A DNA stretch of 64,000 bases from Aquabacterium sp. A3 (GCF_038069945.1 NZ_JBBPEV010000001.1:1054001-1118000); one strand, 5' to 3'; shown: positions 7,923 through 16,566, counted from the stretch's first letter. Made by a program: numbers and translations. The notes: generated by a model from the letters alone, not told the origin.

Positions 7923-9019
7923 AGGTGCTGCACGTCGAAGCCGGCATGCACCTGTATGGCGGTGCGCTGCAGGTGGTCTTTTTGTTGCGCGGCCTCAAAG
8001 CCCGTGGCATTGACTGCGTACTGGCCTGCCCCACCGGCAGCGCCATCGCCGCTGAGGCCGCACCACACGCCCAGGTGGTCGAGATGACGATGCGCGGCGA
8101 TGCCGACATGGGCCTCACGGGTCGCCTGCGCAGGCTGATCCGCGCCGTGAAGCCCGATGTTGTGCACCTGCACAGTCGGCGTGGCAGCGACCTGTGGGGC
8201 GCGCTGGCCGGCCGGCTTGAAGGCGTGCCCGTGGTGCTCAGCCGCCGGGTTGATAACCCAGAGGCGCGCTGGGTGGTGAGCCTGAAATACCGCCTCTATG
8301 ACGAGGTGGTGACCATCTCGGACGGCATCCGCCAGGTGCTGCTGTCCGAAGGTGTGCCGCCCGCCAAGGTGCACTGCGTGCTCAGCGCGGTCGACACCGA
8401 GCGCTACCGACCCGATCGCTCGCACCTGGCCTGGTTCCGCCAGACCTTCGGTGTGGCCGACCACGAGTTGACCATCGGCATGGTGGCGCAGTTCATCGCC
8501 CGCAAGGGGCATGTCACGCTGCTGGACGCCCTGCCCGAGGTGCTGACCCAGCACCCTCACCTCAAGGTGATCCTGTTCGGCCAAGGGCCGCTGTGGGACG
8601 AGATCCACACGCGGGTGCAATCCGACCCCTTGCTGGCCAAGCACGTGCAGTTGCCGGGCTTTCGCAAAGACCTCGACCGCATCCTGCCCTGCCTGGATGT
8701 GCTGGCCCACCCGGCCCACATGGAGGGCCTGGGCGTGTCGCTGCTGCAGGCCGCCGCCTGCGGGGTGCCGCTTGTGGGCGGGCGGGCAGGTGGCATCCCT
8801 GAAATCATCCAGCCTGGGCTCAATGGCGAGCTGATCACGCCGGGAGACACCGCCGCGCTGGTGCACGAACTCAACAAGGTGCTGGGCTCGGCCGAGTTGC
8901 GCCAACGCTACGGGGCGGCTGGCCGCCAGTGGGTGATCGATCGCTTCTCGGTGGACGCGATGGTTGAGGGCAACCTGGGGGTGTATCAGCGGGCCACCGG
9001 CAAGCGCCGCGCGGCTTGA
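7919..9019 (+). CDS. Glycosyltransferase family 4 with EX7Q motif
   Basis: This is a 366-residue GT-B glycosyltransferase. The N-terminus MKVLHVEAGMHLYGGALQV has the GGA loop of GT4 enzymes, and the C-terminal half includes GMVAQFIARKGHVTLLDALP and VGGRAGGIPEIIQPGLNGEL. At the usual EX7E site the first glutamate is E269, but the position of the second holds glutamine (EGLGVSLLQ, Q277). The frame is otherwise intact, so this may be a natural variant. The gene overlaps the preceding GT9 gene by 4 bases. It converges with the minus-strand heptose genes, whose last stop is only 23 bases away. Confidence 0.88.
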   Translation: MKVLHVEAGMHLYGGALQVVFLLRGLKARGIDCVLACPTGSAIAAEAAPHAQVVEMTMRGDADMGLTGRLRRLIRAVKPDVVHLHSRRGSDLWGALAGRLEGVPVVLSRRVDNPEARWVVSLKYRLYDEVVTISDGIRQVLLSEGVPPAKVHCVLSAVDTERYRPDRSHLAWFRQTFGVADHELTIGMVAQFIARKGHVTLLDALPEVLTQHPHLKVILFGQGPLWDEIHTRVQSDPLLAKHVQLPGFRKDLDRILPCLDVLAHPAHMEGLGVSLLQAAACGVPLVGGRAGGIPEIIQPGLNGELITPGDTAALVHELNKVLGSAELRQRYGAAGRQWVIDRFSVDAMVEGNLGVYQRATGKRRAA

Positions 9020-9042
9020 TGCCAGATGCCGCTGCTTCAGGT

Positions 9043-10092
9043 TCAGGCCGACTTCAGCAACGCATCCACGCAGCTGGCCAAATCTGCATAAGCCGCGTCG
9101 GCCCCGGCCAGCCCGTCGGTTGACTCGGCATTGTCAGACTGGACGATGTAAGCGCGCCCCAGGCCCGCAGCGCGCGCAGCCTCGATGTCTGATGGCTTGT
9201 CGCCCACCATGAACGATTGCTCAAGCGACAGGCCGTGCTCGCGCACCGCCCGCAAGATCATGCCGGGTTCGGGCTTGCGGCAGTCGCAGTCCACCGCCAG
9301 CTCGGGCACCTTGCCTTTGGGGTGATGCGGGCAGTGGTACACCGCCTCGACCTGCGCGCCAGCGGCGGCCAGCGCTTCGCACATGCGCGCGGTCAGCGTC
9401 TGAAACTGCGCCTCGGTGTACATGCCGCGCGCCAGGCCAGACTGGTTGGTGACCACGATGAGCGCATAGCCGGCCTCGCGCAGGCGGCGCATGGCGTCCA
9501 CGGCCCCGGGCACGAACTCGAACTCGTCCCACTGGTGCACATAGGCCCGATCCAGGTTGATGACGCCGTCGCGGTCCAGAAAGGCGGCCTTGCGCGCCGC
9601 CGGCGCTGACTGTCCGGCACGGATGCGCTGCACCAGCGAGGTCGTGGAGAAACCGTCCACAAACGGAATCGCCAGGGCCTCACCACCCCACGAGCGCACC
9701 ACGCGGGTCTCCTCCAGCGTTTCCATGTCGTAGTCGCCGCCCTTGACGTAGATGTCGGGGCGCGCCTCCTTGATCAAATCGACGGGGGTGCGCTCATCGA
9801 AGAACGTGACCAGCGACACCGACGCCAGCCCGGCCAGCACGGCCGCGCGGTCGATGTCCTTGTTCAGCGGGCGGTCAGGTCCCTTGCCCAGCAGGCGCGC
9901 AGAGGCATCACTGTTGACCGCCACCACCAGCGAGCCGCCCAGCTGGCGGGCGGCATGCAGGTAGCTCACATGGCCCCGGTGCAGCACATCAAACACGCCG
10001 TTGGTGAAGACCACCGGCTTGGGCAGCTCGGCCATGCGCGCGGCGATGTGTTCGCGGGCGCAGATTTTGTCGATCAAGTCATGGTCGCTCAC
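9043..10092 (-). CDS. Fusion of HldE adenylyltransferase domain with GmhB phosphatase
   Basis: This is a 349-residue two-domain enzyme for ADP-heptose synthesis. Residues about 1-160 are the nucleotidyltransferase half of HldE (RfaE2): FTNGVFDVLHRGH (29-41) with the HxGH-type motif, KGGDYDMETLEETR (117-130) and DGFSTTSLVQRI (146-157). Residues about 167-349 are a HAD phosphatase of the GmhB type: FLDRDGVINLDRAYV from 171, VVTNQSGLARGMYT, the zinc-loop CPHHPKG...CDCRKPEPGM, and MVGDKPSDIEAA. It would remove the C7 phosphate from heptose 1,7-bisphosphate and then adenylylate the 1-phosphate. The kinase half of HldE is a separate gene just upstream, overlapping by 4 bases. In E. coli, HldE joins kinase to adenylyltransferase and GmhB stands alone. 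Confidence 0.92.
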   Translation of the reverse strand: MSDHDLIDKICAREHIAARMAELPKPVVFTNGVFDVLHRGHVSYLHAARQLGGSLVVAVNSDASARLLGKGPDRPLNKDIDRAAVLAGLASVSLVTFFDERTPVDLIKEARPDIYVKGGDYDMETLEETRVVRSWGGEALAIPFVDGFSTTSLVQRIRAGQSAPAARKAAFLDRDGVINLDRAYVHQWDEFEFVPGAVDAMRRLREAGYALIVVTNQSGLARGMYTEAQFQTLTARMCEALAAAGAQVEAVYHCPHHPKGKVPELAVDCDCRKPEPGMILRAVREHGLSLEQSFMVGDKPSDIEAARAAGLGRAYIVQSDNAESTDGLAGADAAYADLASCVDALLKSA

Positions 10093-11024
10093 GCAAACAA
10101 CTCCTCGTACGTGAGCGTGGCCGTGCCGAACTTGGCCACCACCAGGCCGCCAGCGCGGTTGGCGTGGCCCATGGCGTCTTCCAGCGACAGGCCGCAGGCC
10201 AGCATCAGGGCCAGGGTGCCGATCACGGTGTCGCCCGCACCGGTCACATCAGCCACCTCACGGGCCTGGGCCTGCACCGTGGCCACGTGATCGGCTTCAA
10301 ATAGGGTCATGCCCTCTTCGGACCGGGTCAGCAGCAGGGCCTGCAGGTTCAACTGGGCGCGCAAGGCCTGGGCCTTGGCCACCAGTTCGGCCTCGTCCTT
10401 CCAGGCGCCAATCACCTGCTGCAGCTCGGCCCGGTTGGGGGTGATGACGGTGGCCCCCGCGTAGCGGCTGTAATCGCTGCCCTTGGGGTCGATCAGCACG
10501 GCCTTGCCGGCCTGACGGGCCAGCTCGATCATGCGCGGAATGTGGGCCAGCCCGCCTTTGCCGTAGTCCGAAAACAGCACCACGTCATGGCTGGCCAGTT
10601 CGCGCTCGAAATCGCCCAGCATCTGCCCCAGCACCTCGTGGTCGGGCTCGCGCTCAAAATCGACGCGCAGCAGCTGCTGATTGCGCCCGATCACGCGCAG
10701 CTTGACGATGGTCTGCATGCGAGGGTCTTGGCCCAGCACGGTGGCCACGCCATGCCCCTCCAGCAACTGCTGCAGGCGGCGCGCAGGCTCGTCTTGCCCC
10801 ACCACGCTCAACAGCGTCACCTGCCCGCCCAGCGTCTTGATGTTCAAGGCCACGTTGGCCGCGCCGCCCACGCGCTCTTGCTCTTGGGCCACGCGCACCA
10901 CCGGCACCGGTGCCTCGGGCGAGATGCGCTCAACCGCGCCAAACCAGTAGCGGTCCAGCATCACATCGCCCACCACCAGCACACGGCGGGCCCCCAAGAG
11001 GTCTTTGTTCACGATGATCGGCAT
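10089..11024 (-). CDS. hldE: D-glycero-beta-D-manno-heptose-7-phosphate kinase (HldE kinase domain, RfaE1)
   Basis: This is a 311-residue PfkB/ribokinase-family kinase corresponding to the N-terminal half of E. coli HldE. Motifs are VVGDVMLDRYWFG near the N-terminus, RVGGAANVALNIKTLGG, FSDYGKGGLAHIP, IDPKGSDYSRYAGATVITPN, and the catalytic anion-hole motif DVTGAGDTVIGTLAL. It phosphorylates heptose 7-phosphate at C1, the second step of ADP-heptose synthesis. The start at 11024 (MPIIVNKDLLGARR) is preferred: it leaves a 4-base gap after gmhA, whereas the longer form would overlap gmhA by 29 bases. It overlaps the downstream adenylyltransferase-GmhB fusion by 4 bases, so the genes form one operon with gmhA first. 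Confidence 0.93.
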   Translation of the reverse strand: MPIIVNKDLLGARRVLVVGDVMLDRYWFGAVERISPEAPVPVVRVAQEQERVGGAANVALNIKTLGGQVTLLSVVGQDEPARRLQQLLEGHGVATVLGQDPRMQTIVKLRVIGRNQQLLRVDFEREPDHEVLGQMLGDFERELASHDVVLFSDYGKGGLAHIPRMIELARQAGKAVLIDPKGSDYSRYAGATVITPNRAELQQVIGAWKDEAELVAKAQALRAQLNLQALLLTRSEEGMTLFEADHVATVQAQAREVADVTGAGDTVIGTLALMLACGLSLEDAMGHANRAGGLVVAKFGTATLTYEELFA

Positions 11025-11028
11025 GGGC

Positions 11029-11598
11029 TCAGGCCAGGTCCAGGTGTTGTTCAACAAGGCCGCACAAGGTGTGGCCGATCAGGATGTGTGCCTCCTGGAT
11101 GCGCGCGGTGACCTGGCTGGGCACCACGATGGCCACGTCGCACAGCGGCTTCAGCGCGCCGCCATCGCGCCCCAGAAAACCCACCACCTTGATGCCCAAG
11201 GCACGGGCCTCATCCACCGCACGCAACACATTGCGCGAGTTGCCCGAGGTGGAAATCGCCACCAGCACATCCCCGGCGCGACCCAAGCCCAACACCTGAC
11301 GGGCAAACACCTCGTCAAAGCTGTAATCGTTGCCGATGCAGGTGAGCGCCGACGAATCCGTGGACAGGGCCAGACCGGCCAGCGGCGCACGGTCTTTGAT
11401 GAAGCGCCCGGTGAACTCGGCAGCCAGATGCTGCGAATCTGCGGCAGACCCACCATTGCCGCAAAACATCACCTTGCCCCCGGCCTTGACCGCCTGCGCC
11501 ATCAGCGCCCCCGCTTCGTTCACCAGGGGCAAGAGGGCCGGCAGGGCCTCGAACACGGCCGCGTGCTCCTTGAGATTGTCCAGAAACAGGGTTGACAT
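11029..11598 (-). CDS. gmhA: Phosphoheptose isomerase
   Basis: This is a 189-residue SIS-domain isomerase converting sedoheptulose 7-phosphate to D-glycero-D-manno-heptose 7-phosphate, the first committed step to LPS heptose. Family motifs are KVMFCGNGGSAADSQHLAAEFTGRF, LTCIGNDYSFDEVFARQV and VLVAISTSGNSRNVLRAV. The ATG at 11598 (MSTLFLDNLKEH) is chosen because it starts at the conserved helix; an upstream ATG would add 11 unusual residues. It is the first gene of the minus-strand trio gmhA-kinase-adenylyltransferase/phosphatase. It is transcribed away from the plus-strand GT9 gene, with an 89-base gap between the two start codons that must hold both promoters. Confidence 0.95.
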   Translation of the reverse strand: MSTLFLDNLKEHAAVFEALPALLPLVNEAGALMAQAVKAGGKVMFCGNGGSAADSQHLAAEFTGRFIKDRAPLAGLALSTDSSALTCIGNDYSFDEVFARQVLGLGRAGDVLVAISTSGNSRNVLRAVDEARALGIKVVGFLGRDGGALKPLCDVAIVVPSQVTARIQEAHILIGHTLCGLVEQHLDLA

Positions 11599-11687
11599 GG
11601 GCGCTCCACAAATCCAACCCGGATTGTCCAACGAAATAGAACACCCGCAACGCTTGGCACAATAGCGGCTTCACGCTGCCCTGACTC

Positions 11688-12701
11688 ATGAGTTCCCCCC
11701 AGCACCCACCACGCACCGTCGTCCTGCTGCAATACACCGGCATTGGCGATCTGGTGTGGCACATCCCCTATTTCAAGCGCCTGGCCGAGCTCAGCGCCAA
11801 CGGCAAGGTCACCGTGGTGGCGCAACCCTCCACCCTGGCCAAGCATTTCATTGGCCACGAGCCCTGGGTGGAGGCCGTGATCGACCACGACCACCGTCCA
11901 CGCCGGGGCGAAAAGCGCCGAGGGCGCCATGCTGGCCTGCGCGGCATGTGGCGCATGGCCCAAGAACTCAAAGCCGGTCGCTATGACCGGCTCGTCTTGT
12001 TTTCTGGCCGGGCCAGCCGGGGCCTCATCGCCGGGCTGAGCGGTATCCCGGTGCGCCTGGGTTTTGGCTACCGCTGGCTGCAGCGCGTCTTTCTCACGCA
12101 AGGGCCCTACATCCAGCCGTACCAGGGCCCGTCGCTGGCAGTGTTTCCAGAGTCGGAGGCCTTCATGCTGGCGCATGGCTTCATCCCGGCGCCATTTGCG
12201 CCGAAGATGGACGTGCCTGACAGTGCCATGACCACGATGCAAGCACGTCTGGCGTCGCTGCCCCGCCCGCGGGTGGCACTGGCCATCGGCACCAGCGAAA
12301 CCCACAAGCAGTGGGGCATCGATCGCTATGCGCAACTGGCCTGCCGCTTGTTGAAGGCCGGCTGTGGCGTGCTGGTGCTGGGCGGCCCCGCCGAAAAAGC
12401 CATGGCGCAAGACCTGGCCGCGCAAGTGCCCAACGACCTCAAGGCCGGCTTCATGGTGATCACCGACGCGCCCGTGATGGGCAGCGCCGCCGCATTGAAG
12501 CTCTGTGACCACTGCGTGGGCAACGACACCGGCATGGTCAACGTATCGGCCGCAGTGGGCACACCCACCCATGTGATCATCGGCGCACGCGCCACGCTGG
12601 ATCATGATCCGGCCACACTGCACAACGTGAAGGCCACCAGCCTTGCCGCCATCTCGGTGGATGAGGTGGTGGGGCTGCTGTCACCGCTCATTCACCATTG
12701 A
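11688..12701 (+). CDS. Glycosyltransferase family 9, heptosyltransferase type
   Basis: This is a 337-residue GT9 protein. The N-terminus VVLLQYTGIGDLVWHIPYFK has the family's GDxxxxxP start, and the C-terminal domain includes VALAIGTSETHKQWGIDRYAQL, VLVLGGPAEKAMAQDLA and CVGNDTGMVNVSAAVGTPT, matching the ADP-heptose-binding DTGxxH region except that Asn replaces the usual His. The lineage differs clearly from the GT9 enzyme at 6.8-7.9 kb, so the two probably add different heptoses or one uses another sugar. It precedes hldD by 21 bases in the same direction and is divergent from gmhA. Role in inner-core assembly is inferred from context. Confidence 0.82.
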   Translation: MSSPQHPPRTVVLLQYTGIGDLVWHIPYFKRLAELSANGKVTVVAQPSTLAKHFIGHEPWVEAVIDHDHRPRRGEKRRGRHAGLRGMWRMAQELKAGRYDRLVLFSGRASRGLIAGLSGIPVRLGFGYRWLQRVFLTQGPYIQPYQGPSLAVFPESEAFMLAHGFIPAPFAPKMDVPDSAMTTMQARLASLPRPRVALAIGTSETHKQWGIDRYAQLACRLLKAGCGVLVLGGPAEKAMAQDLAAQVPNDLKAGFMVITDAPVMGSAAALKLCDHCVGNDTGMVNVSAAVGTPTHVIIGARATLDHDPATLHNVKATSLAAISVDEVVGLLSPLIHH

Positions 12702-12722
12702 ACTTTTGAAGGGCCTGCCACC

Positions 12723-13703
12723 ATGATCATCATCACAGGCGCCACAGGCTTCATCGGGTCGAACATCGTGGCCGACCTCAACGCCCGAGGCCGTACCGAC
12801 TTGCTCCTGGTGGACGATCTTGGTACCCAAGGTAAGTGGAAGAACATCGCCAAACGGCGCTTCTTGGACTTGGTGGACTATCGGTCGTTGGACCAACTGC
12901 TGCCCAAACTCGAGCGAGCCGACGCGGTCTTTCACATGGGGGCCAACTCTTCCACCACTTCCACCGATGGCGACGAGATTCTCCACGTGAATCTGCACGC
13001 CACGATGGCCTGGTGGCGATGGTGCACGCTCCACGGCACGCCGTTCATCTATGCATCGTCGGCTGCAACCTATGGTGACGGCGCGCAAGGCTTCGCGGAC
13101 AACCAGAATCCCGACGCGCTTGACAAGCTGTCCCCCTTGAATCTTTATGGATGGTCAAAACACCAGTTTGACAAGTGGGCAGTTGAACGGGCGGCCGAAG
13201 GAAAAGCCCCACCTCAATGGGCTGGCCTGAAGTTCTTCAATGTGTATGGCCCCAATGAATACCACAAGGGGGACATGAAAAGCCTGGTGGCCAAGAACAC
13301 GGCGCTGGTGGCACGTGGCGAGACGATTCGCCTTTTCAAGTCTCACAAGGAGGGCTATGAGGACGGCGGCCAACTGCGAGACTTTGTCTATGTCAAAGAC
13401 TGCTGCAATGTCATGATGTGGCTGCTGGACAATCCAAAGGCATCCGGGATATTCAACCTGGGAACGGGGCAGGCGCGTAGCTTCGTGGACTTGGTGCAAG
13501 CCATTGGCAAGGCATTGGCCAAACCTGTGAGCATCGAGTACATCGATATGCCTGAGAGCATCAGGCCCAATTATCAATATTTCACAGAGGCGCGGATGGA
13601 CAAGCTGCGACAAGCAGGTTTCAGCGAGAAATTTCACTCCCTGGATGAGGGCGTGGCGGACTATGTGCAGCAGCACTTGGCTCAGCCCGACCCATTCCGC
13701 TGA
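12723..13703 (+). CDS. hldD: ADP-L-glycero-D-manno-heptose-6-epimerase
   Basis: This is a 326-residue extended short-chain dehydrogenase/reductase that epimerises ADP-D,D-heptose to ADP-L,D-heptose using bound NADP. The nucleotide-binding motif GATGFIG spans residues 6-12, the catalytic pair is Y142-x3-K146 in YGWSKHQF, and GLKFFNVYGPNEYHKG and GQLRDFVYVKDC match HldD. Length is close to E. coli HldD (310). Together with gmhA, the HldE kinase and the adenylyltransferase-GmhB fusion nearby, it completes the ADP-heptose pathway within about 5 kb. It follows a GT9 gene closely and is followed 3 bases later by a GT2 gene. Confidence 0.95.
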   Translation: MIIITGATGFIGSNIVADLNARGRTDLLLVDDLGTQGKWKNIAKRRFLDLVDYRSLDQLLPKLERADAVFHMGANSSTTSTDGDEILHVNLHATMAWWRWCTLHGTPFIYASSAATYGDGAQGFADNQNPDALDKLSPLNLYGWSKHQFDKWAVERAAEGKAPPQWAGLKFFNVYGPNEYHKGDMKSLVAKNTALVARGETIRLFKSHKEGYEDGGQLRDFVYVKDCCNVMMWLLDNPKASGIFNLGTGQARSFVDLVQAIGKALAKPVSIEYIDMPESIRPNYQYFTEARMDKLRQAGFSEKFHSLDEGVADYVQQHLAQPDPFR

Positions 13704-13706
13704 CAC

Positions 13707-14741
13707 ATGCTGCCCAACATTTCGTTCCTGATCCCGGTTTACAACGTCCAGAGCTTTCTGGACGACTGCCTTGCCAGCGTGGTGACGGCCTGCGCAAACA
13801 CCGATCAAATCATTTTGATCAACGACGGCAGCACGGATGAGTCAGGGAGCGTGTGCGACAAATGGGCGGCGCGTTACCCTGACTTGATCCAAGTGGTGCA
13901 TCAACCGAACCAGGGACTCTCCGTGGCGCGCAACGTGGCCTATGCGCACTGCCACGGCGACTACGTATGCTTCATCGATTCTGACGATGTGTTGTGCAGC
14001 GAGGCCATCGCCGTCGCGAGACAACATCTTCGCGAACGTCAGCCTGACATTCTCACGATGGATGCCATCTTGTGGCGCTCCGGCGAGCATGACGAGCCCC
14101 TGCGTCATTCTCTGCCTGCGCTGCAAACTGTCTCGGCGCAACACGCCCTCATCGCCGCATTCCGAGACAACTTCATGTCCTCATGCTGTCGAATATTTCG
14201 TCGCTCGCTGCTTGAGAGCATGGCTCCTCAGATCTTTCCTCCAGGACGGTGCTATGAAGACAACATCACGGTCCCTTTGCTGATCGCCAAAGCAAGCACG
14301 ATCATGTATGTGCCACATGCACTTTTTCGGTACCGGGTGCGGCCTGGCAGCATCACCAGACACCAGACGTTCTCTCGCTGCATGGATCAGGCCACCTCCC
14401 TGGCTTCTCCGCTGCGTGCCATCAAGATGCTGAACGAAAGTCAAGAGCTCGAGCAACAAGCCAACGTGGCCGTGCTGTCGAACGTGGTGATTGCCATTCG
14501 CCATGCCGGGGCCATTCCACGGGTGAGTCGGGCTGACTTGGAAGCCCTTCTTGCTGCCGGCTTGTCTTCGCTCACCATGAACACTCCTGCCCTGCTGGCA
14601 GCGGCACAACAAGCTGACACCAGGCACGCCAAACTGAGCAAGCATGCCCGGGGCATGCTGCTGCATCCCAAGCGCTACGTGCTGGCACGCTGGCTGATGG
14701 CCAGGTGGAAACAAATGCGCCAGCCAACTCTCCGAACCTGA
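13707..14741 (+). CDS. Glycosyltransferase family 2
   Basis: This is a 344-residue GT-A glycosyltransferase. The N-terminal domain shows FLIPVYNVQSFLDDCLASVV, the nucleotide-binding LINDGSTDESGSVCD, the conserved NQGLSVARNVAY and the metal-binding CFIDSDDVL. The C-terminal third is less conserved and ends in a basic stretch. It starts 3 bases after hldD, so it is probably translated from the same message. Base composition becomes slightly less GC-rich from here through about 16.5 kb, as is common for strain-variable glycan genes. The sugar added is unknown; a core or outer-core role is inferred. Confidence 0.88.
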   Translation: MLPNISFLIPVYNVQSFLDDCLASVVTACANTDQIILINDGSTDESGSVCDKWAARYPDLIQVVHQPNQGLSVARNVAYAHCHGDYVCFIDSDDVLCSEAIAVARQHLRERQPDILTMDAILWRSGEHDEPLRHSLPALQTVSAQHALIAAFRDNFMSSCCRIFRRSLLESMAPQIFPPGRCYEDNITVPLLIAKASTIMYVPHALFRYRVRPGSITRHQTFSRCMDQATSLASPLRAIKMLNESQELEQQANVAVLSNVVIAIRHAGAIPRVSRADLEALLAAGLSSLTMNTPALLAAAQQADTRHAKLSKHARGMLLHPKRYVLARWLMARWKQMRQPTLRT

Positions 14742-14759
14742 GAGAGCCATCGTCACGCC

Positions 14760-15602
14760 ATGTCGTCATCAAGGTTGAATCTCTCGGGGGTCACACTTTG
14801 CTGTGTGGATACCCGTGCGGCGGCGCAAGCCATCCACGCTTTGAAGCACAGCATGCGCTTCATTGACTTCGGTGACGTGCTGTTTCTGGGCGATGTCGGT
14901 TTCAGCCACCATCCAGACCTTCAACACACTGGAATCAGATTTGGCGCCATCCCTGCCCTGCGCAACATTGATGACTACTCCCGATTCATGTTGCATGAGC
15001 TTCACGCGCACGTACACACTGAACATGTGCTCGTCATTCAATGGGACGGGTTCATCTCCCATCCAGAACTGTGGCGCGACGAATATCTGACGGTAGATTA
15101 CATCGGTGCACCTTGGTACCACGGAGGTCACCCTGGACTGGTCGGAAACGGCGGCTTCTCTCTTCGATCACGAAAGCTGCTGGACGCAAGCCGGCACCTG
15201 CCCAGCCCTGCTGGCGAGCCCGAAGACATGACCATCTGTGTGCATCAGCGGCACGCACTTGAAACCAAGCATGGCATCAGACTGGCCCCATTGCCTATGG
15301 CCCAAGCCTTCGCCTGTGAATACGGTCCTTATCGCCGCAGCTTTGGATTTCATGGCATGCACAACTTCGCACACGCCATGGAGCCTGCCGAGCTTCGCGC
15401 CTGGCTTGATGAAGCCCCTGCTGAAATCATCGCTGGCCAGCATGCCAGAAAGCTGATCAAAAGCCTCATGGCTGCAGGCCGCGCAGCTGACGCCTTGCAC
15501 CTCATTCATCTGCGCAAGAAGATCTTGGGACGGCACCGAGATCACTATGTTCTGAAGGCCCGCGCGCTCGCAAGCGCTCTGCGTCGGCGCCATCCAAACT
15601 GA
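14760..15602 (+). CDS. DUF5672 family protein
   Basis: This is a 280-residue protein without a signal peptide. Its central part, HVLVIQWDGFISHPELW, DYIGAPWYHG and VGNGGFSLRSRKLLDAS, matches the DUF5672 signature. That family is usually encoded among glycosyltransferase genes and has a glycosyltransferase-like core, though I know of no defined reaction. A conserved-looking stretch PAGEPEDMTICVHQRHALE follows, similar to the EDxxxC region of the family. The gene lies 18 bases after the GT2 gene and converges with another GT2 gene 13 bases beyond its stop. A role in surface glycan assembly is inferred from the neighbourhood. Confidence 0.75.
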   Translation: MSSSRLNLSGVTLCCVDTRAAAQAIHALKHSMRFIDFGDVLFLGDVGFSHHPDLQHTGIRFGAIPALRNIDDYSRFMLHELHAHVHTEHVLVIQWDGFISHPELWRDEYLTVDYIGAPWYHGGHPGLVGNGGFSLRSRKLLDASRHLPSPAGEPEDMTICVHQRHALETKHGIRLAPLPMAQAFACEYGPYRRSFGFHGMHNFAHAMEPAELRAWLDEAPAEIIAGQHARKLIKSLMAAGRAADALHLIHLRKKILGRHRDHYVLKARALASALRRRHPN

Positions 15603-15615
15603 CCATGGGGAGACG

Positions 15616-16512
15616 TCATCGCCCTCTCAGTCTCCGCCACCAGAGACTGAGTACCCGTCGGGTGGTCTGACGAGTGGGGTCGAGGCGCCAGACCGTAGCG
15701 ACATCACGCCACCGAATGTCGAAGTTGTAATGCCTGGACAAGGACTGAAGGTACAGATCTCGGCGTTGAGCATGGCTGAGCCACACATGGCGGGCCAACA
15801 AGGCGTCACGGGCTGCCTCAATGCGGGTCCTGGCCTGGTCTGAAATCCGGTCCCCACGAGGCGACGCGTCCAGCTCCATCGTCACCTCATCAACAAGATG
15901 GCCCTTGAGACCCAAACGCATCATGGACAGCCACAAATCAAGGTCTTGCCAGGCTGGAAGCCCCTCGGTGAAGCCCCCTGCCGACAAAAATGCCTCACGA
16001 GGGGCAAATACCTGATTCCCAATGCAATTGCTCACGCAAAGCAAATCTACGGTCGCCTGGGCAGGCATCCGCGATTCCACGGCCCCTCCAGGGCCGACCG
16101 CCCGGGTCTGAGAGTAAAGAAATGCCTTGTCTTGATCTGGCTTCAAGGTTTGCCAATGGCTCAAGAAGAGCTCGAGGCGCTGGGGCAGAAAGATGTCGTC
16201 ATCGTCGAGGCCAGTGACGAAGTCTCCAGTGGCCATTCGGATGGCCTGGTTTCTGGCGAACGGAGCGCCAGCCGGAGCGCTGAGCACGCTGAAGCGAACA
16301 CGCGGATCACGCTCCGACCAATTTGCCAACACCCGGGATGTACCGTCGGTCGATGCGTCGTCCACCACCAGCAACTCCAGGTTCGGATAGGACTGAGACA
16401 ACACAGATGACATCGCACGCTGCAGCAACGACTCACGATTGCGCGTTGCGATGTAAACAGAGATCAGTGGAAGCTTGATGGTCACAGACGTTCTCAGGTG
16501 CGGATCACCCAT
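15616..16512 (-). CDS. Glycosyltransferase family 2
   Basis: This is a 298-residue GT-A enzyme. Motifs are SVYIATRNRESLLQRAMSSV, LLVVDDASTDGTSRVL, APFARNQAIRMATGDFVTGL and the metal-binding DDDDIF, followed by acceptor-side sequence ending in basic residues (WWRRLRGR). It lies on the minus strand between the DUF5672 gene (convergent, 13-base gap) and msbA (divergent). The 54-base gap to msbA must contain the starts of both transcripts. The sugar and acceptor are unknown. Confidence 0.88.
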   Translation of the reverse strand: MGDPHLRTSVTIKLPLISVYIATRNRESLLQRAMSSVLSQSYPNLELLVVDDASTDGTSRVLANWSERDPRVRFSVLSAPAGAPFARNQAIRMATGDFVTGLDDDDIFLPQRLELFLSHWQTLKPDQDKAFLYSQTRAVGPGGAVESRMPAQATVDLLCVSNCIGNQVFAPREAFLSAGGFTEGLPAWQDLDLWLSMMRLGLKGHLVDEVTMELDASPRGDRISDQARTRIEAARDALLARHVWLSHAQRRDLYLQSLSRHYNFDIRWRDVATVWRLDPTRQTTRRVLSLWWRRLRGR

Positions 16513-16566
16513 GGAAATTATCCCTCAGCAGCTAAACTCGCATGCTGGCCTTAAGGCTTCCATCAG

